Positions 1-7,699 of a DNA stretch of 64,000 nt are shown one piece after another; within the stretch, counting starts at the first letter, position 1; every line of letters starts with the position of its first letter. Below the pieces are notes generated by a model, which saw only the letters and a program-made list of their open reading frames with translations, had not been told where the DNA came from and did no database searches. The stretch comes from Burkholderiales bacterium (GTDB lineage Bacteria; Pseudomonadota; Gammaproteobacteria; Burkholderiales; Usitatibacteraceae), in contig JAHCAK010000023.1 in assembly GCA_019634955.1 (NCBI GenBank), positions 1 through 64,000 of the forward strand, read 5' to 3'. The position numbers and the translations under genes are program-made.

Positions 1-1
1 G

Positions 2-487
2 GAGGCGGCCTTTCGGGAGTCATCACCGAACGGGTGCCGGCAGGTGGTTCTCCGTACGAGTTTCGTTCTGGGCCGGCGTGGCGGAGCGCTTCGAACCTTG
101 GCTCGCCTGACTCGGTTCGGTCTCGGAGGCACGGTCGGTCGCGGACAGCAGGGGACGAGCTGGATTCATGAGGCCGATATGAATCGAATCTTCGCTCGCG
201 CCATTGGCAATCCCACGATGGAGGGGGCCTACATCGCGACCGCACCGGTTCCAGTCTCGAACACAGAGTTCATGCGCGAGCTACGACGTGCGCTTCGCGT
301 TCCTTTCGGACTCCCGGCAGCGGCTTGGCAAGTCAAGCTCGCAGCCCCGTTGCTCCTCCGAACAGATCCCGAGCTCGCGCTCTATGGCCGGTACTGCATT
401 CCGAAGCGTCTCATCGCAGAGGGGTTCGTCTTCGAGTATCCGGACGTGGCGGGTGCACTCGGGAACATATTCGCGAGATCGAGATGA
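2..487 (+). CDS. NAD-dependent epimerase, TIGR01777/YfcH family, C-terminal part
   Basis: The reading frame is open to the left edge, so only the C-terminal part of the gene is present. The visible protein ends in the substrate-proximal region typical of the SDR-type TIGR01777 (YfcH) epimerases: a VLRTSFVLG strand, a GGxVGxGxQ-like loop ([18 protein letters not shown]), and the DUF1731-like tail ([42 protein letters not shown]). The family binds NAD(P) at its N-terminus, which lies outside the window. Substrate is unknown. Local GC is lower (about 60%) than the rest of the window. An internal GTG at 44 could be mistaken for a start, but homology-like sequence continues upstream of it. Confidence 0.8.
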   Translation, partial: EAAFRESSPNGCRQVVLRTSFVLGRRGGALRTLARLTRFGLGGTVGRGQQGTSWIHEADMNRIFARAIGNPTMEGAYIATAPVPVSNTEFMRELRRALRVPFGLPAAAWQVKLAAPLLLRTDPELALYGRYCIPKRLIAEGFVFEYPDVAGALGNIFARSR

Positions 488-604
488 GCCGTCGGCCCGA
501 TACGGCATGCAGCCGACAGCTGCGCGTGTCAGAATGAGCGCCGCCGCTGGTGAACGCCCAGCGCTGGACGGACAAGAGCATCGCCTTCACAGCGGAGACA
601 CCCC

Positions 605-1066
605 ATGAACAAAGTGACACCTTTCCTCATGTTCAACGACCAACTCGAAGCGGCGATCGAGTTCTACACCGCGACGTTTCCGCACTCCGAAGTACGCAAC
701 GTCGCCCGCACGGGCAAGGACGGCCCCATCAGCTCCGCCGAGTTCGTCGTTGGCGGCCAGCCCTTCATGGGCTACAACGGAGGCCCGTACTTCAGCTTCT
801 CCGAGGGGGTCTCGCTCTACGTGGACTGCGCGGACCAGGCTGAAGTCGATGAATACTGGGGCAAGCTCGTGAACGCGGGCGCGAAGCCCACGCAATGCGG
901 CTGGATCAAGGACCCCTTCGGTCTCTCCTGGCAAATCGTCCCGAGACGATTCACCGAGCTGATCCGCGACAGGGATCCCAGGAAGGTGAAGGCCGTGATG
1001 GAAGCCATGATGACCATGGTGAAGCTCGACGTGGCGGAGCTCGAGAGAGCCTACGACCAGGCCTAG
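605..1066 (+). CDS. VOC family protein (PhnB-like)
   Basis: A 153-residue protein of the PhnB/3-demethylubiquinone-9 methyltransferase-like branch of the vicinal oxygen chelate superfamily. The N-terminus (PFLMFNDQLEAAIEFYTATF) is the standard first beta-alpha unit, followed by VVGGQPFMGYNGGPYFSFSEGVSLYV and the late strand DPFGLSWQIVPRRF. These proteins are small cytoplasmic dimers, and the exact reaction varies and cannot be read here. It sits alone, 117 bases after the epimerase and about 96 bases before the DUF1801 gene. GC is somewhat lower than in the genes to its right. It is one of several VOC genes in the first 15 kb. Confidence 0.85.
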   Translation: MNKVTPFLMFNDQLEAAIEFYTATFPHSEVRNVARTGKDGPISSAEFVVGGQPFMGYNGGPYFSFSEGVSLYVDCADQAEVDEYWGKLVNAGAKPTQCGWIKDPFGLSWQIVPRRFTELIRDRDPRKVKAVMEAMMTMVKLDVAELERAYDQA

Positions 1067-1162
1067 CCGCGCTCGCTCGGCCAGTTGACCGACGCATTCC
1101 ATGAATGCCGCCAGGCAAGCCGCTCCTGCCGGCCGACCTCGGCGGACGAAAAGGAGGCCACG

Positions 1163-1567
1163 ATGTCCACCCGCAAGTCAGGCAGGGCGGCCACGCCGCT
1201 GCCGGAATCGATGGTGACCGGCAAGGCGAGTCCGGCGAAGGCTGCGGCCGGCGACGCGCCGGTTTTCGCCTACATCGCCAGCCTGCCGCAGCCGCAGCGC
1301 GGCATCGCGGAAAGGGTCGATGCTCTTGCGGCCAGGACGCTACCCGGCCTGCAGCGCTCCGTGAAATGGGGCATGTCCTACTACGGCGTCGGCGACGGCT
1401 GGTGCTTCTGTTGCGGCGGGTTCGCTGGCCACGTCAAGCTCATGTTCGTGAACGGCGCCTCGCTCGAGCCGGTTCCTCCGGTGACGCCAGTGGCGATGGG
1501 CAGGTCCACGCGGGGTGTGGAGCTCAGTTCCGCGGATGACCTCGACGAACGACAGGTCGCGGAATGA
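1163..1567 (+). CDS. DUF1801 domain protein
   Basis: Start chosen at the ATG at 1163 because AAGGAGG lies directly upstream at 1151. The protein (134 aa) has the DUF1801 core: a helical PQRGIAERVDALAARTLPGLQRSVKWGMSYYGV segment and a GGFAGHVKLMFVNGASLEP strand pair. The family is small and cytoplasmic with no established biochemical function. The C-terminus stops right after ELSSADDLDERQVAE, where many family members carry about ten more residues (a W-containing helix), so the end may be slightly truncated. It is followed after 71 bases by a GNAT gene on the same strand. Confidence 0.8.
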   Translation: MSTRKSGRAATPLPESMVTGKASPAKAAAGDAPVFAYIASLPQPQRGIAERVDALAARTLPGLQRSVKWGMSYYGVGDGWCFCCGGFAGHVKLMFVNGASLEPVPPVTPVAMGRSTRGVELSSADDLDERQVAE

Positions 1568-1638
1568 AGGCAACGTGCCGTCCGTGCTCGCGCGGCGAGG
1601 CTCGGCAGGAAAGCCAGGCGCCGCGAAAGGAACCGACC

Positions 1639-2109
1639 ATGTCCATCGAACTCCGCCTCGACGACCTCTCTTCGCCCGAGGTGGTGGCCCTGGTTGCCGA
1701 GCACCTCGCCGGCATGCACGGCAACTCACCCCCCGGCCACGTCCACGCGCTCGCCATCGAGGGGCTCACGCAGCCGGGCGTGACCTTCTGGTCGGCCTGG
1801 AAGGGCAAGGCGCTCTGCGGCTGCGGCGCCCTCAAGGAGCTGGACCCGGGCGCAGGGGAGCTCAAGTCCATGCGCACCCGCAGCGCGTTCCTCAGGCAGG
1901 GCGTCGGGCAGGCCGTGCTCGACGAGATCGTCCGCACGGCGCGCGCGCGCGGCTACTCGCACCTCTTCCTCGAGACGGGGACGGGTGAGGCCTTCGCCGC
2001 CGCCCACGCCCTCTACTTGCGCAACGGCTTCAAATGGTGCGGACCGTTCGCGGACTACGAGGCCACCGATTTCAACGTCTTCATGGTCAAGCGCCTGGGG
2101 GAAGCATGA
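1639..2109 (+). CDS. GNAT family N-acetyltransferase
   Basis: A 156-residue single-domain acetyltransferase. The acetyl-CoA binding segment is recognisable as MRTRSAFLRQGVGQAVLDEI (R-x-x-G-x-G/A type loop), preceded by GCGALKELDPGAGELKSM and followed by YSHLFLETGTGEAFAAAHALYLRNGF, the usual GNAT motif B. It resembles the YedL/PhnO-like group of small-molecule acetyltransferases; the substrate is not predictable. The ATG at 1639 follows a GAAAGGA ribosome site. Its stop overlaps the next start (ATGA at 2106), suggesting translational coupling with the P-loop kinase gene. Confidence 0.88.
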   Translation: MSIELRLDDLSSPEVVALVAEHLAGMHGNSPPGHVHALAIEGLTQPGVTFWSAWKGKALCGCGALKELDPGAGELKSMRTRSAFLRQGVGQAVLDEIVRTARARGYSHLFLETGTGEAFAAAHALYLRNGFKWCGPFADYEATDFNVFMVKRLGEA

Positions 2110-2654
2110 CCGCTGCCCCGCCGCGTTCCCCCGGGATGCGCATCGCCATCTTCGGCAACTCGGGCTCCGGCAAGTCGACGCTGGCCAATTGGCTTGCCGA
2201 ATCCGCGGACCTTGCCGTCCTGGACCTGGACACCGTGGCATGGGAACCGGGCCAGCCCGCGGTCGAGCGGCCAAGCGCGCTCGCCGAGGCCGATGTCGCG
2301 GCGTTCTGCGACGCGCACGCGCGGTGGGTCGTGGAAGGCTGCTATGCGAACCTTGTCGCAGCGGCGCTCCGGTTCGAGCCGCTACTCGTCTTCCTGGACC
2401 CGGGGCTCGAGGGCTGCCTCGCCAACTGCCGCAGTCGCCCCTGGGAGCCCCACAAGTACCCGTCCCGGCAGGCCCAGGACGCCAACCTCGAGTTTCTCGT
2501 CTCGTGGGTGGCGGAGTACTACACGCGAGATGGCCCGATGTCGTTGCGCGCCCACCAGGAAGTCTTCGCCGGGTACGCCGGCCGCAAGATCGAGTTCCGG
2601 CGAGTTCCTGGACTCAGCCCGCCGGAACCGGGAGTCCTCGCGTTGCTGCGCTGA
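2106..2654 (+). CDS. P-loop NTPase, adenylate-kinase-like
   Basis: A 182-residue protein with a clear Walker A loop near its start (IFGNSGSGKSTLANWLA) and a short beta strand LAVLDLDTVAWEP that fits the substrate-lid region of small kinases such as FlaR/AAA_17-type topology-modulation proteins. WVVEGCYANL and PLLVFLDPGLEGCLANCRSRPWEPHKYPS match the conserved core of that group. The phosphoryl acceptor is unknown. Start at the ATG at 2106, which overlaps the stop of the upstream acetyltransferase by four bases, so the two are probably co-translated. Confidence 0.82.
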   Translation: MTAAPPRSPGMRIAIFGNSGSGKSTLANWLAESADLAVLDLDTVAWEPGQPAVERPSALAEADVAAFCDAHARWVVEGCYANLVAAALRFEPLLVFLDPGLEGCLANCRSRPWEPHKYPSRQAQDANLEFLVSWVAEYYTRDGPMSLRAHQEVFAGYAGRKIEFRRVPGLSPPEPGVLALLR

Positions 2655-2708
2655 AGCGCGACGCCGCCGCGTGGGATATGCTCGCCTCCGGCAAGAAGAG
2701 GAGATCGC

Positions 2709-3455
2709 ATGACCATCGAGACCGATGACGACGTCGCCGCGCTCAAGCGCATCGGCAGGGTCGTCTCACGGGTGCTGAACGAGATGCTCGACGCCGCCGA
2801 GCCCGGCATGACCACGCGCGAGCTGGATGCCATCGGCGGGCGGCTGCTCGAAAGGCACGGCGCCCGCTCGGCGCCGGGGCTCACCTACGGCTTTCCGGGC
2901 GCGACCTGCATCAGCATCAACGAGGAGGCCGCGCACGGCATCCCGGGCGACCGGGTGATCCGGCCGGGCGACGTGCTGAACGTCGACGTCTCCGCCGAGC
3001 TGGGCGGCTACTTCGCCGACACGGGCGGAACGAAAGTCGTGCCACCGGCCGACGCGCGGAAGACCCGCCTGTGCCACGCCGCGCGAACCGCGCTCGACGA
3101 GGCGATGAGGCAGGCCCGCGCCGGCCGGCCCATCAACGGCATCGGCGCCGCGATCCAGCGGACCGCGAAGGCGTTCGGCTTCCGGGTCATCGAGAACCTC
3201 GGCAGCCACGGCGTGGGCCGCGCGCTTCACGAGGCGCCCGAGCACATTCCCGGGTATTTCGACCCCGCGGACAGGCGCGTCCTGCAGGACGGCATGGTGA
3301 TCACGATCGAGCCGTTCCTGTCGACGAAGAGCCGCGTGGTGGCCGAGTCGGCCGACGGATGGACGCTCGTCGCGGCGCCCGGCAACCTGTCGGCGCAGTA
3401 CGAGCACACGATGATCATCACCCGGGGTGAGCCGATCGTCGTCACCCGTCATTGA
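2709..3455 (+). CDS. map: Methionine aminopeptidase type I
   Basis: Removes N-terminal methionine from nascent proteins; a cytoplasmic dinuclear metalloenzyme. All five metal ligands are visible: D93 and D104 in LNVDVSAELGGYFADTGGT, H167 in NLGSHGVGRALHEAP, E201 in MVITIEPFLS and E232 in AQYEHTMIIT. H76 in EEAAHGIPG and H174 fit the catalytic histidines. Length (248 aa) is normal for type Ia. A strong AGAGGAG ribosome site precedes the ATG at 2709. It is not beside rpsB, where the essential map copy usually lies in proteobacteria, so this may be a second, accessory copy. The neighbours are unrelated small genes. Confidence 0.95.
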   Translation: MTIETDDDVAALKRIGRVVSRVLNEMLDAAEPGMTTRELDAIGGRLLERHGARSAPGLTYGFPGATCISINEEAAHGIPGDRVIRPGDVLNVDVSAELGGYFADTGGTKVVPPADARKTRLCHAARTALDEAMRQARAGRPINGIGAAIQRTAKAFGFRVIENLGSHGVGRALHEAPEHIPGYFDPADRRVLQDGMVITIEPFLSTKSRVVAESADGWTLVAAPGNLSAQYEHTMIITRGEPIVVTRH

Positions 3456-3509
3456 AAGTCCCTGCATCGACGCGGGCCTGCCCGCCAGGCCCGGACGCGA
3501 GGCATCGCC

Positions 3510-4043
3510 ATGACACCGCATAGCGCCGCCCTGCTGGCCCGGTACAACCGCTGGATGAACGAGCGCCTGTTCGAGGCCGCCGGCAAGCTCGCCGAGGCCG
3601 AGCTCGCGGCCGACAAGGGCGCCTTCTTCGGCTCGACTCTCGGGACGCTGAACCACATCGCCGTCGCCGACACCATCTGGCTGCATCGGTTCGCGGCGCA
3701 CCCGGCGCGGTTTGCCGCCCTCCGGGAAATGGCGGAGTTTCCGCGCCCCTCGTCGCTGCGGCAGGCGCTGGCCCCGGACCTCGCCGGGCTCCTCCCCTAT
3801 CGCCAGCGGCTCGATGGCCTCATCACCCGCTGGGTCGCGGAACTGACGCCGGCGCACCTCGCGTCCAGCCTGGCGTACGCGAACATGGCGGGAGTTTCGT
3901 CGAGCCGGAACTTCGGGGACGTCCTGCAGCACTTCTTCAACCACCAGACCCACCACCGCGGCCAGGTGTCGACCCTGCTGTTCCAGTCCGGAGTGGATGT
4001 CGGCGTGACCGACCTGCTCACGCTCATCCCGGGCGACGCATGA
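3510..4043 (+). CDS. DinB family protein
   Basis: A 177-residue four-helix DinB/YfiT-type protein. The N-terminus (LLARYNRWMNERLFEAAGKL) and the metal-ligand histidines in TLNHIAVADTIW and in FFNHQTHHRGQVSTLL near residue 150 form the family's triad. Members include mycothiol- and bacillithiol-dependent transferases as well as damage-induced proteins of unknown function; no thiol cofactor can be assigned here. It is free-standing between map and a membrane protein on the same strand. A second DinB gene lies at 11192. Confidence 0.9.
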   Translation: MTPHSAALLARYNRWMNERLFEAAGKLAEAELAADKGAFFGSTLGTLNHIAVADTIWLHRFAAHPARFAALREMAEFPRPSSLRQALAPDLAGLLPYRQRLDGLITRWVAELTPAHLASSLAYANMAGVSSSRNFGDVLQHFFNHQTHHRGQVSTLLFQSGVDVGVTDLLTLIPGDA

Positions 4044-4113
4044 CCCGCGTCGGCTGCTGCCTCGCCCCCGCCGGCGGGCTCGTGCCGGTCCCGCTCGAAA
4101 CCGGCGACCGGCG

Positions 4114-4860
4114 TTGACCCTGGAACCGCCATCCCGCTCGCGGCCCGGCGACCCTGCGCCGCGGGCCATCGCGGCCGCGCTCCCGGCAGCGGCGCTGCTG
4201 CTGTTGCTGCTCTCCGCCGTGGCCTTCTGGCCCGCCTACTTGTCGAAGGTGCGCGCGGCGGAAGGCTACACGCACGCGCACGCGGCCCTCGGTACGGCGT
4301 GGCTGCTGCTGCTCGGCGTGCAGCCGGTGCTGGCGCGCAAGGGCCTGCGCTCCGCGCACCGGGCGCTCGGGAGAGCCGGCGCGGCCGTGGGCATCGCCTT
4401 CGCCATCTCCGGGTTCCTCGTCGCGCACCGCAGCGTCGCGCGCATGGGCGCGGAGCAGTTCGCCCGCGAGGGGCACTTCGCGTACCTCCCGCTCGCGATG
4501 GCGGCCATCTTCGCCGCCGCGCTGGCCCTGGCAATCCGGTGGCGGTCGGTTCCGGCCCTGCACGGCCGGTACATGGCCGCCACGGCGCTTCCGCTGCTGG
4601 ATCCGGTGCTCGCCCGGATCCTCTACTTCCACGGCCCGCCGCTGCCTTCCGAGAGCCTCTACCAGGCGCCGGCGTTCCTCCTCGCCACGGGGGTGTTGTT
4701 CGCGCTCGCCCGGTCGCTGCCGGCCGCCGCCACGGGGCGTGGCGGCTTCGTCGGATTCGGCTGCGGGGTCGTCGCGGCGCTGCTGGGTTTCTTCGTCGTT
4801 CCGCACACCGCCCCCTGGCTCGCGTTCGTCACCTGGTGGCGCGCGTTGCCGATCACCTGA
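4114..4860 (+). CDS. Multi-pass membrane protein, DUF2306-like
   Basis: A hydrophobic protein of about 248 residues with some six to seven predicted membrane spans. The first is around residues 20-42 ([16 protein letters not shown]). The segment HAALGTAWLLLLGVQPVLAR followed by SAHRALGRAG resembles the His/Arg signature of DUF2306-type membrane proteins, but this family call is tentative. The start is uncertain: a TTG at 4114 gives the longest reading, and no good ribosome site is seen. It converges tail to tail with the metallo-beta-lactamase-fold gene, with only 12 bases between the stops. Confidence 0.7.
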   Translation: MTLEPPSRSRPGDPAPRAIAAALPAAALLLLLLSAVAFWPAYLSKVRAAEGYTHAHAALGTAWLLLLGVQPVLARKGLRSAHRALGRAGAAVGIAFAISGFLVAHRSVARMGAEQFAREGHFAYLPLAMAAIFAAALALAIRWRSVPALHGRYMAATALPLLDPVLARILYFHGPPLPSESLYQAPAFLLATGVLFALARSLPAAATGRGGFVGFGCGVVAALLGFFVVPHTAPWLAFVTWWRALPIT

Positions 4861-4872
4861 GGCGACGCGGGG

Positions 4873-5622
4873 TCACGCCGCGAGGGCCATCGCCTGCGGC
4901 GAACCCAGCGACGCGGCCAGCGCGCGCAGGAGCCCCGCGCCATCGCCGCGCCAGGCGCTGCCGTGCATGCACGCGAGCACCTGCGGCTGCTCCTGGGCCA
5001 GGCGCTCGAGGGTGGCCGCGGTCTGCGGGGCGTGCGCGTAGTAGTCCATCGCCCGGCGGAAGGCCTCGCTCGGGCCGAGGATGTCGCCCTCGGTGACCGC
5101 GACGGTTCCCGCGCCGCTTTGGGTGAAGAGGTCGCCGCAGAGGAGCGTGCGCGTCTCCAGCTCCATCAGGAAACCGCAGTCCCACCCGTGCGGCACGTGC
5201 GGCGCGTCGATCCACCTGAACGCGTGGCGCCCGGTCCGCAGCACCTCCCCGTCGGCGAGGGCGCGCGGCGGCCGGAGGGCCATGTCGTTCACGGACACCA
5301 TCGCCGCCACCCGGCTGCAGGCGGCGGTGGCGAGGGGCGCGGCGGCGAGGAAGTCGTTCAGCGCCCCGCACTCGTCGGCCTCGACGTGGGAGAAGGCGAC
5401 ATGGCGCAGGCGCTCGAGCGGCAAGACCTTCCCGATCGCCTCGGCGACGAGGGGGAACATCGCCCGCGGCCCGGTGTGGAAGAGCAGCGGCTCGTCGTCC
5501 GCGACGAGGTACTGGTTGAAGTTGAAGGGCTCCCCGCCGGGGATGGGGGCCGGCGTGTTGATGCGGTAGATGCCGGGGGCGATCTCGTGCAGGTTGGTGC
5601 CGCTGGCGGCGTTGGTGATCAT
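4873..5622 (-). CDS. MBL-fold protein, stand-alone flavodiiron-type diiron domain (ODP-like)
   Basis: A 249-residue metallo-beta-lactamase-fold protein. Its ligands match the diiron site of flavodiiron oxygen/NO reductases rather than zinc hydrolases: H79-x-E81-x-D83 in FSHVEADECG, H145, D164 in LLCGDLF (18 residues after H145) and H220 in CMHGSAW. The usual C-terminal flavodoxin and rubredoxin domains are missing, so electrons would have to come from a separate protein. The family reduces oxygen or nitric oxide or acts in sensing; which applies here is inference. It is divergent from an ECF sigma gene across a shared inverted repeat at 5654-5690. Confidence 0.85.
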   Translation of the reverse strand: MITNAASGTNLHEIAPGIYRINTPAPIPGGEPFNFNQYLVADDEPLLFHTGPRAMFPLVAEAIGKVLPLERLRHVAFSHVEADECGALNDFLAAAPLATAACSRVAAMVSVNDMALRPPRALADGEVLRTGRHAFRWIDAPHVPHGWDCGFLMELETRTLLCGDLFTQSGAGTVAVTEGDILGPSEAFRRAMDYYAHAPQTAATLERLAQEQPQVLACMHGSAWRGDGAGLLRALAASLGSPQAMALAA

Positions 5623-5653
5623 GGTCTGCTCCTGTCGTGGGTGGGAAACACCG

Positions 5654-5690
5654 GGGATGTGTAACGAAACGCCCGGCCGTTACACATCCC
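5654..5690. promoter_or_regulatory. 13-bp inverted repeat between divergent MBL and ECF sigma genes
   Basis: GGGATGTGTAACG at 5654-5666 and its exact reverse complement CGTTACACATCCC at 5678-5690 are separated by 11 bases. The dyad is the only conspicuous structure in the 92-base divergent intergenic space and would overlap or abut both promoters. It looks like an operator or a pair of back-to-back ECF -35 elements. No regulator other than the adjacent sigma/anti-sigma pair is encoded nearby. Confidence 0.7.
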
Positions 5691-5714
5691 GGCGATGGTT
5701 GCTATGCTCGGCCC

Positions 5715-6293
5715 GTGCCCCAGGATGACCGCCCCGCCGTCCTCGACGATGGCGCGCTCGCGCGCCGGGTGGCGGCTGCCGGCGCGTCGCCCGATGCCGC
5801 CGCGGAGGCCGAGCTCTGCCGCCGCCTGGGCCCGCGCATCCGCCTCTACGGGCTTCGCCACCTGCGCGACCGGCACGCGGCCGCGGACCTCGTGCAGCAG
5901 GTGCTCCTCCTCACGCTCGAGAGCCTGCGCGCCGGCAAGGTGCGCGAGCCGGAGCGAATCGCCTCCTTCGTGCTCGGGGCCTGCCGCATGACGGTGCTCG
6001 AGATGCGACGCGGAGTGCGGCGGCGCGAGGCGCTTCTCGAGGCCTGGGGCGACAGGGCGCAGGCCTTCGAGGCGCCCGAGCCGATCGTGCTCAATCCGCT
6101 CCGCCTCGCCGGGTGCCTGGAGGCACTCCCGGAGCGGGAGCGCTCCGTGGTGCTGCTCAGCTTCTTCGCCGACAAGGCCGCGGACGAGGTGGGTTCGGAG
6201 CTCGCGATCAGCGGCGGCAACGTGCGCGTGATCCGCCATCGCGCGCTTTCGCGCCTGCGCGACTGCATGGGCGCCGGGGAGGCGATTCGATGA
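5715..6293 (+). CDS. ECF-type RNA polymerase sigma factor
   Basis: A 192-residue extracytoplasmic-function sigma factor. Region 2 is visible as ELCRRLGPRIRLYGLRHLRD with DLVQQVLLLTLESLR, and region 4 as LEALPERERSVVLLSFFADK followed by the helix-turn-helix SELAISGGNVRVIRHRALSRLR. It directs RNA polymerase to a dedicated promoter set. The GTG at 5715 is preferred over in-frame upstream codons because it follows a possible -10 (TATGCT at 5703) by six bases and no ribosome site is visible, which would make the mRNA leaderless. Its stop overlaps the start of a zinc anti-sigma gene (ATGA), a classic sigma/anti-sigma pair. Confidence 0.88.
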   Translation: MPQDDRPAVLDDGALARRVAAAGASPDAAAEAELCRRLGPRIRLYGLRHLRDRHAAADLVQQVLLLTLESLRAGKVREPERIASFVLGACRMTVLEMRRGVRRREALLEAWGDRAQAFEAPEPIVLNPLRLAGCLEALPERERSVVLLSFFADKAADEVGSELAISGGNVRVIRHRALSRLRDCMGAGEAIR

Positions 6294-6838
6294 CCTGCGG
6301 GAAACCGATCGACTTCGAGGCGCTCGTCGCGTGGTGGCTGGGCGAGGCGCCGGCCGGCGACGCGATCGAGGAGCACCTCCTCGCCTGCGCCCACTGCAGC
6401 GGGCGTCTCGAATGGCTGGCGGCGCTCTCCCACGGCGTGCGCGCGGTGGTGCGCGAAGGCCGCGTGAGCATGGTGGTCTCCGCCCCTTTCGTCGAGTCGA
6501 TGCGGCGCGCTGGCCTGCGGCTGCGCGAGTACCGGCTCGACCCGGGCGGGAGCGTCGATTGCACCATCCGCGCCGATGACGACGCGGTGGTCTCGCGGCT
6601 TCGCGCGCCGCTCGCCGGCGTGAGGCGCCTCGACGTCGTGCGCGCGCAGGACGCCGGGCCCGAGGAGCGCATCGCCGACGTGCCGTTCGACGCGGCCGCG
6701 GGCGAGGTGCTCCTGGTCCCGTCGGCGGCGTGGCTCAAGACCATGCCGGCGTTCACGACGCGGACGCGGCTCGTCGCCGTGGACGAGGCGGGCGAGACGC
6801 AGGTCGGCGAGTACACCTTCGTGCACTCGCCGGGTTGA
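6290..6838 (+). CDS. Zinc-binding anti-sigma factor
   Basis: A 182-residue protein whose N-terminus carries the ZAS zinc motif H29-x3-C33-x2-C36 (EEHLLACAHC), as in ChrR/RsrA-type anti-sigma factors. No transmembrane segment is seen, so it is probably cytoplasmic and senses an internal signal; the C-terminal part (residues 60-180, rich in beta strands such as GGSVDCTIRADDDAVV) would be the sensory domain. Its start overlaps the sigma factor stop by four bases, supporting a coupled sigma/anti-sigma unit. The signal, perhaps oxidative or nitrosative given the divergent flavodiiron-like gene, is inferred only. Confidence 0.82.
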   Translation: MTCGKPIDFEALVAWWLGEAPAGDAIEEHLLACAHCSGRLEWLAALSHGVRAVVREGRVSMVVSAPFVESMRRAGLRLREYRLDPGGSVDCTIRADDDAVVSRLRAPLAGVRRLDVVRAQDAGPEERIADVPFDAAAGEVLLVPSAAWLKTMPAFTTRTRLVAVDEAGETQVGEYTFVHSPG

Positions 6839-6861
6839 CCCTGCGCCGGACGCGGGCCGCC

Positions 6862-7086
6862 TCAGGCGGTCACGCGCCCCACGATCCGCCGCACCCAAGG
6901 CGCGACGACGGCGACCGTCGGGAAGGCGATGGGCCAGGTCGTCGCGCAACTGCGGAGCCACTGCGCCGGAAAGCCGGCGTGCAGGCCCTGCGTGGTCGTG
7001 AGCACGAAGGCCGAGACGATCGCCACCATGATGGCCGAGAGCAAGGCGCTGAAGAGGATCGGGGCGAAGCGGGCGGGAATGCGCAT
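6862..7086 (-). CDS. DUF2798 small membrane protein
   Basis: A 74-residue protein with two predicted membrane helices (residues 8-28 and about 50-68). The pattern FSALLSAIMVAIVSAFVLTT, a central GLHAGFPAQWLRS turn and WPIAFPTVAVVAP matches the DUF2798 family of small two-helix membrane proteins. Function is unknown. It lies 39 bases downstream of the DUF2938 gene on the same strand and is probably its operon partner under the divergent MerR regulator. Confidence 0.85.
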   Translation of the reverse strand: MRIPARFAPILFSALLSAIMVAIVSAFVLTTTQGLHAGFPAQWLRSCATTWPIAFPTVAVVAPWVRRIVGRVTA

Positions 7087-7125
7087 TTCAATCTCCTTGG
7101 TGTGGATGGGAAGGGGTTGCAGGGG

Positions 7126-7617
7126 TCAGGGGGTGAGCAGGGAACGGGTTGCCCACGCGGCGGCGTAGAGCCCGAGTCCGAACACCGCGTGCGTGACGAG
7201 GCTCTGGATGCGCGCGGCGGCCGGGCGCGGCGTGCGGCTCGCGGCGATGCCTGCGCCCATCCCCGGCTGCATGAGCAGGAAGGGGGCGGCCACCGTGCCG
7301 ATGCCGACGGCAAGCGCAAGGCCGGGCGTGGGCTGCCGTGCCCAGTCGGCGCCACCGATGGCGAGCAGGATCGCGGCGAAGGCGATGCCGGTGAGGTAAT
7401 GGGCCGTCCACCCGACGAACCGCTCGCCGCGCACGGGCGGCGCCGCCTTGATGGAGTCGTGGCGGAATCGCCCGCGCGGCATGTGGGCCAGCCACCGGCC
7501 CACGAGGCCGTAGTCGGGCAGGGGCGTCGCGAGGAGGCGCCGGCGGGCGAGCGCCCACAGGTCCATCACCATCGTCGCGCCCGTGCCGGTGAGAATCCCG
7601 AAAGCGAGCAGTTCCAT
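7126..7617 (-). CDS. DUF2938 membrane protein
   Basis: A 163-residue integral membrane protein with about four spans. The family signature is seen in ILTGTGATMVMDLWALARRRLL, DYGLVGRWLAHMPRGRFRH and the late QPGMGAGIAASRTP loop. Biochemical role is unknown. The ATG at 7617 was chosen over a further-upstream start at 7671 because a GGGAGAGG ribosome site sits five bases before it and because the longer reading would run through the MerR-type operator at 7665-7684. It is divergent from the merR gene and precedes DUF2798. Confidence 0.85.
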   Translation of the reverse strand: MELLAFGILTGTGATMVMDLWALARRRLLATPLPDYGLVGRWLAHMPRGRFRHDSIKAAPPVRGERFVGWTAHYLTGIAFAAILLAIGGADWARQPTPGLALAVGIGTVAAPFLLMQPGMGAGIAASRTPRPAAARIQSLVTHAVFGLGLYAAAWATRSLLTP

Positions 7618-7664
7618 TGCCTCTCCCAGTGCTTGCCATGCATCGGCGGAGACGGCACAGTGCC

Positions 7665-7684
7665 ACTTCAAGTCAAGTTGAAGT
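7665..7684. promoter_or_regulatory. MerR-type operator dyad
   Basis: ACTTCAA (7665-7671) and TTGAAGT (7678-7684) form a perfect 7-bp inverted repeat with a 6-base spacer between the divergent merR and DUF2938 genes. On the minus strand the dyad lies between TTGACT (7687-7682) and a weak -10-like hexamer 19 bases further on, the elongated spacing typical of MerR-activated promoters. The likely binder is the adjacent MerR protein. Confidence 0.7.
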
Positions 7685-7699
7685 CAAGGGGGTGGCGGC

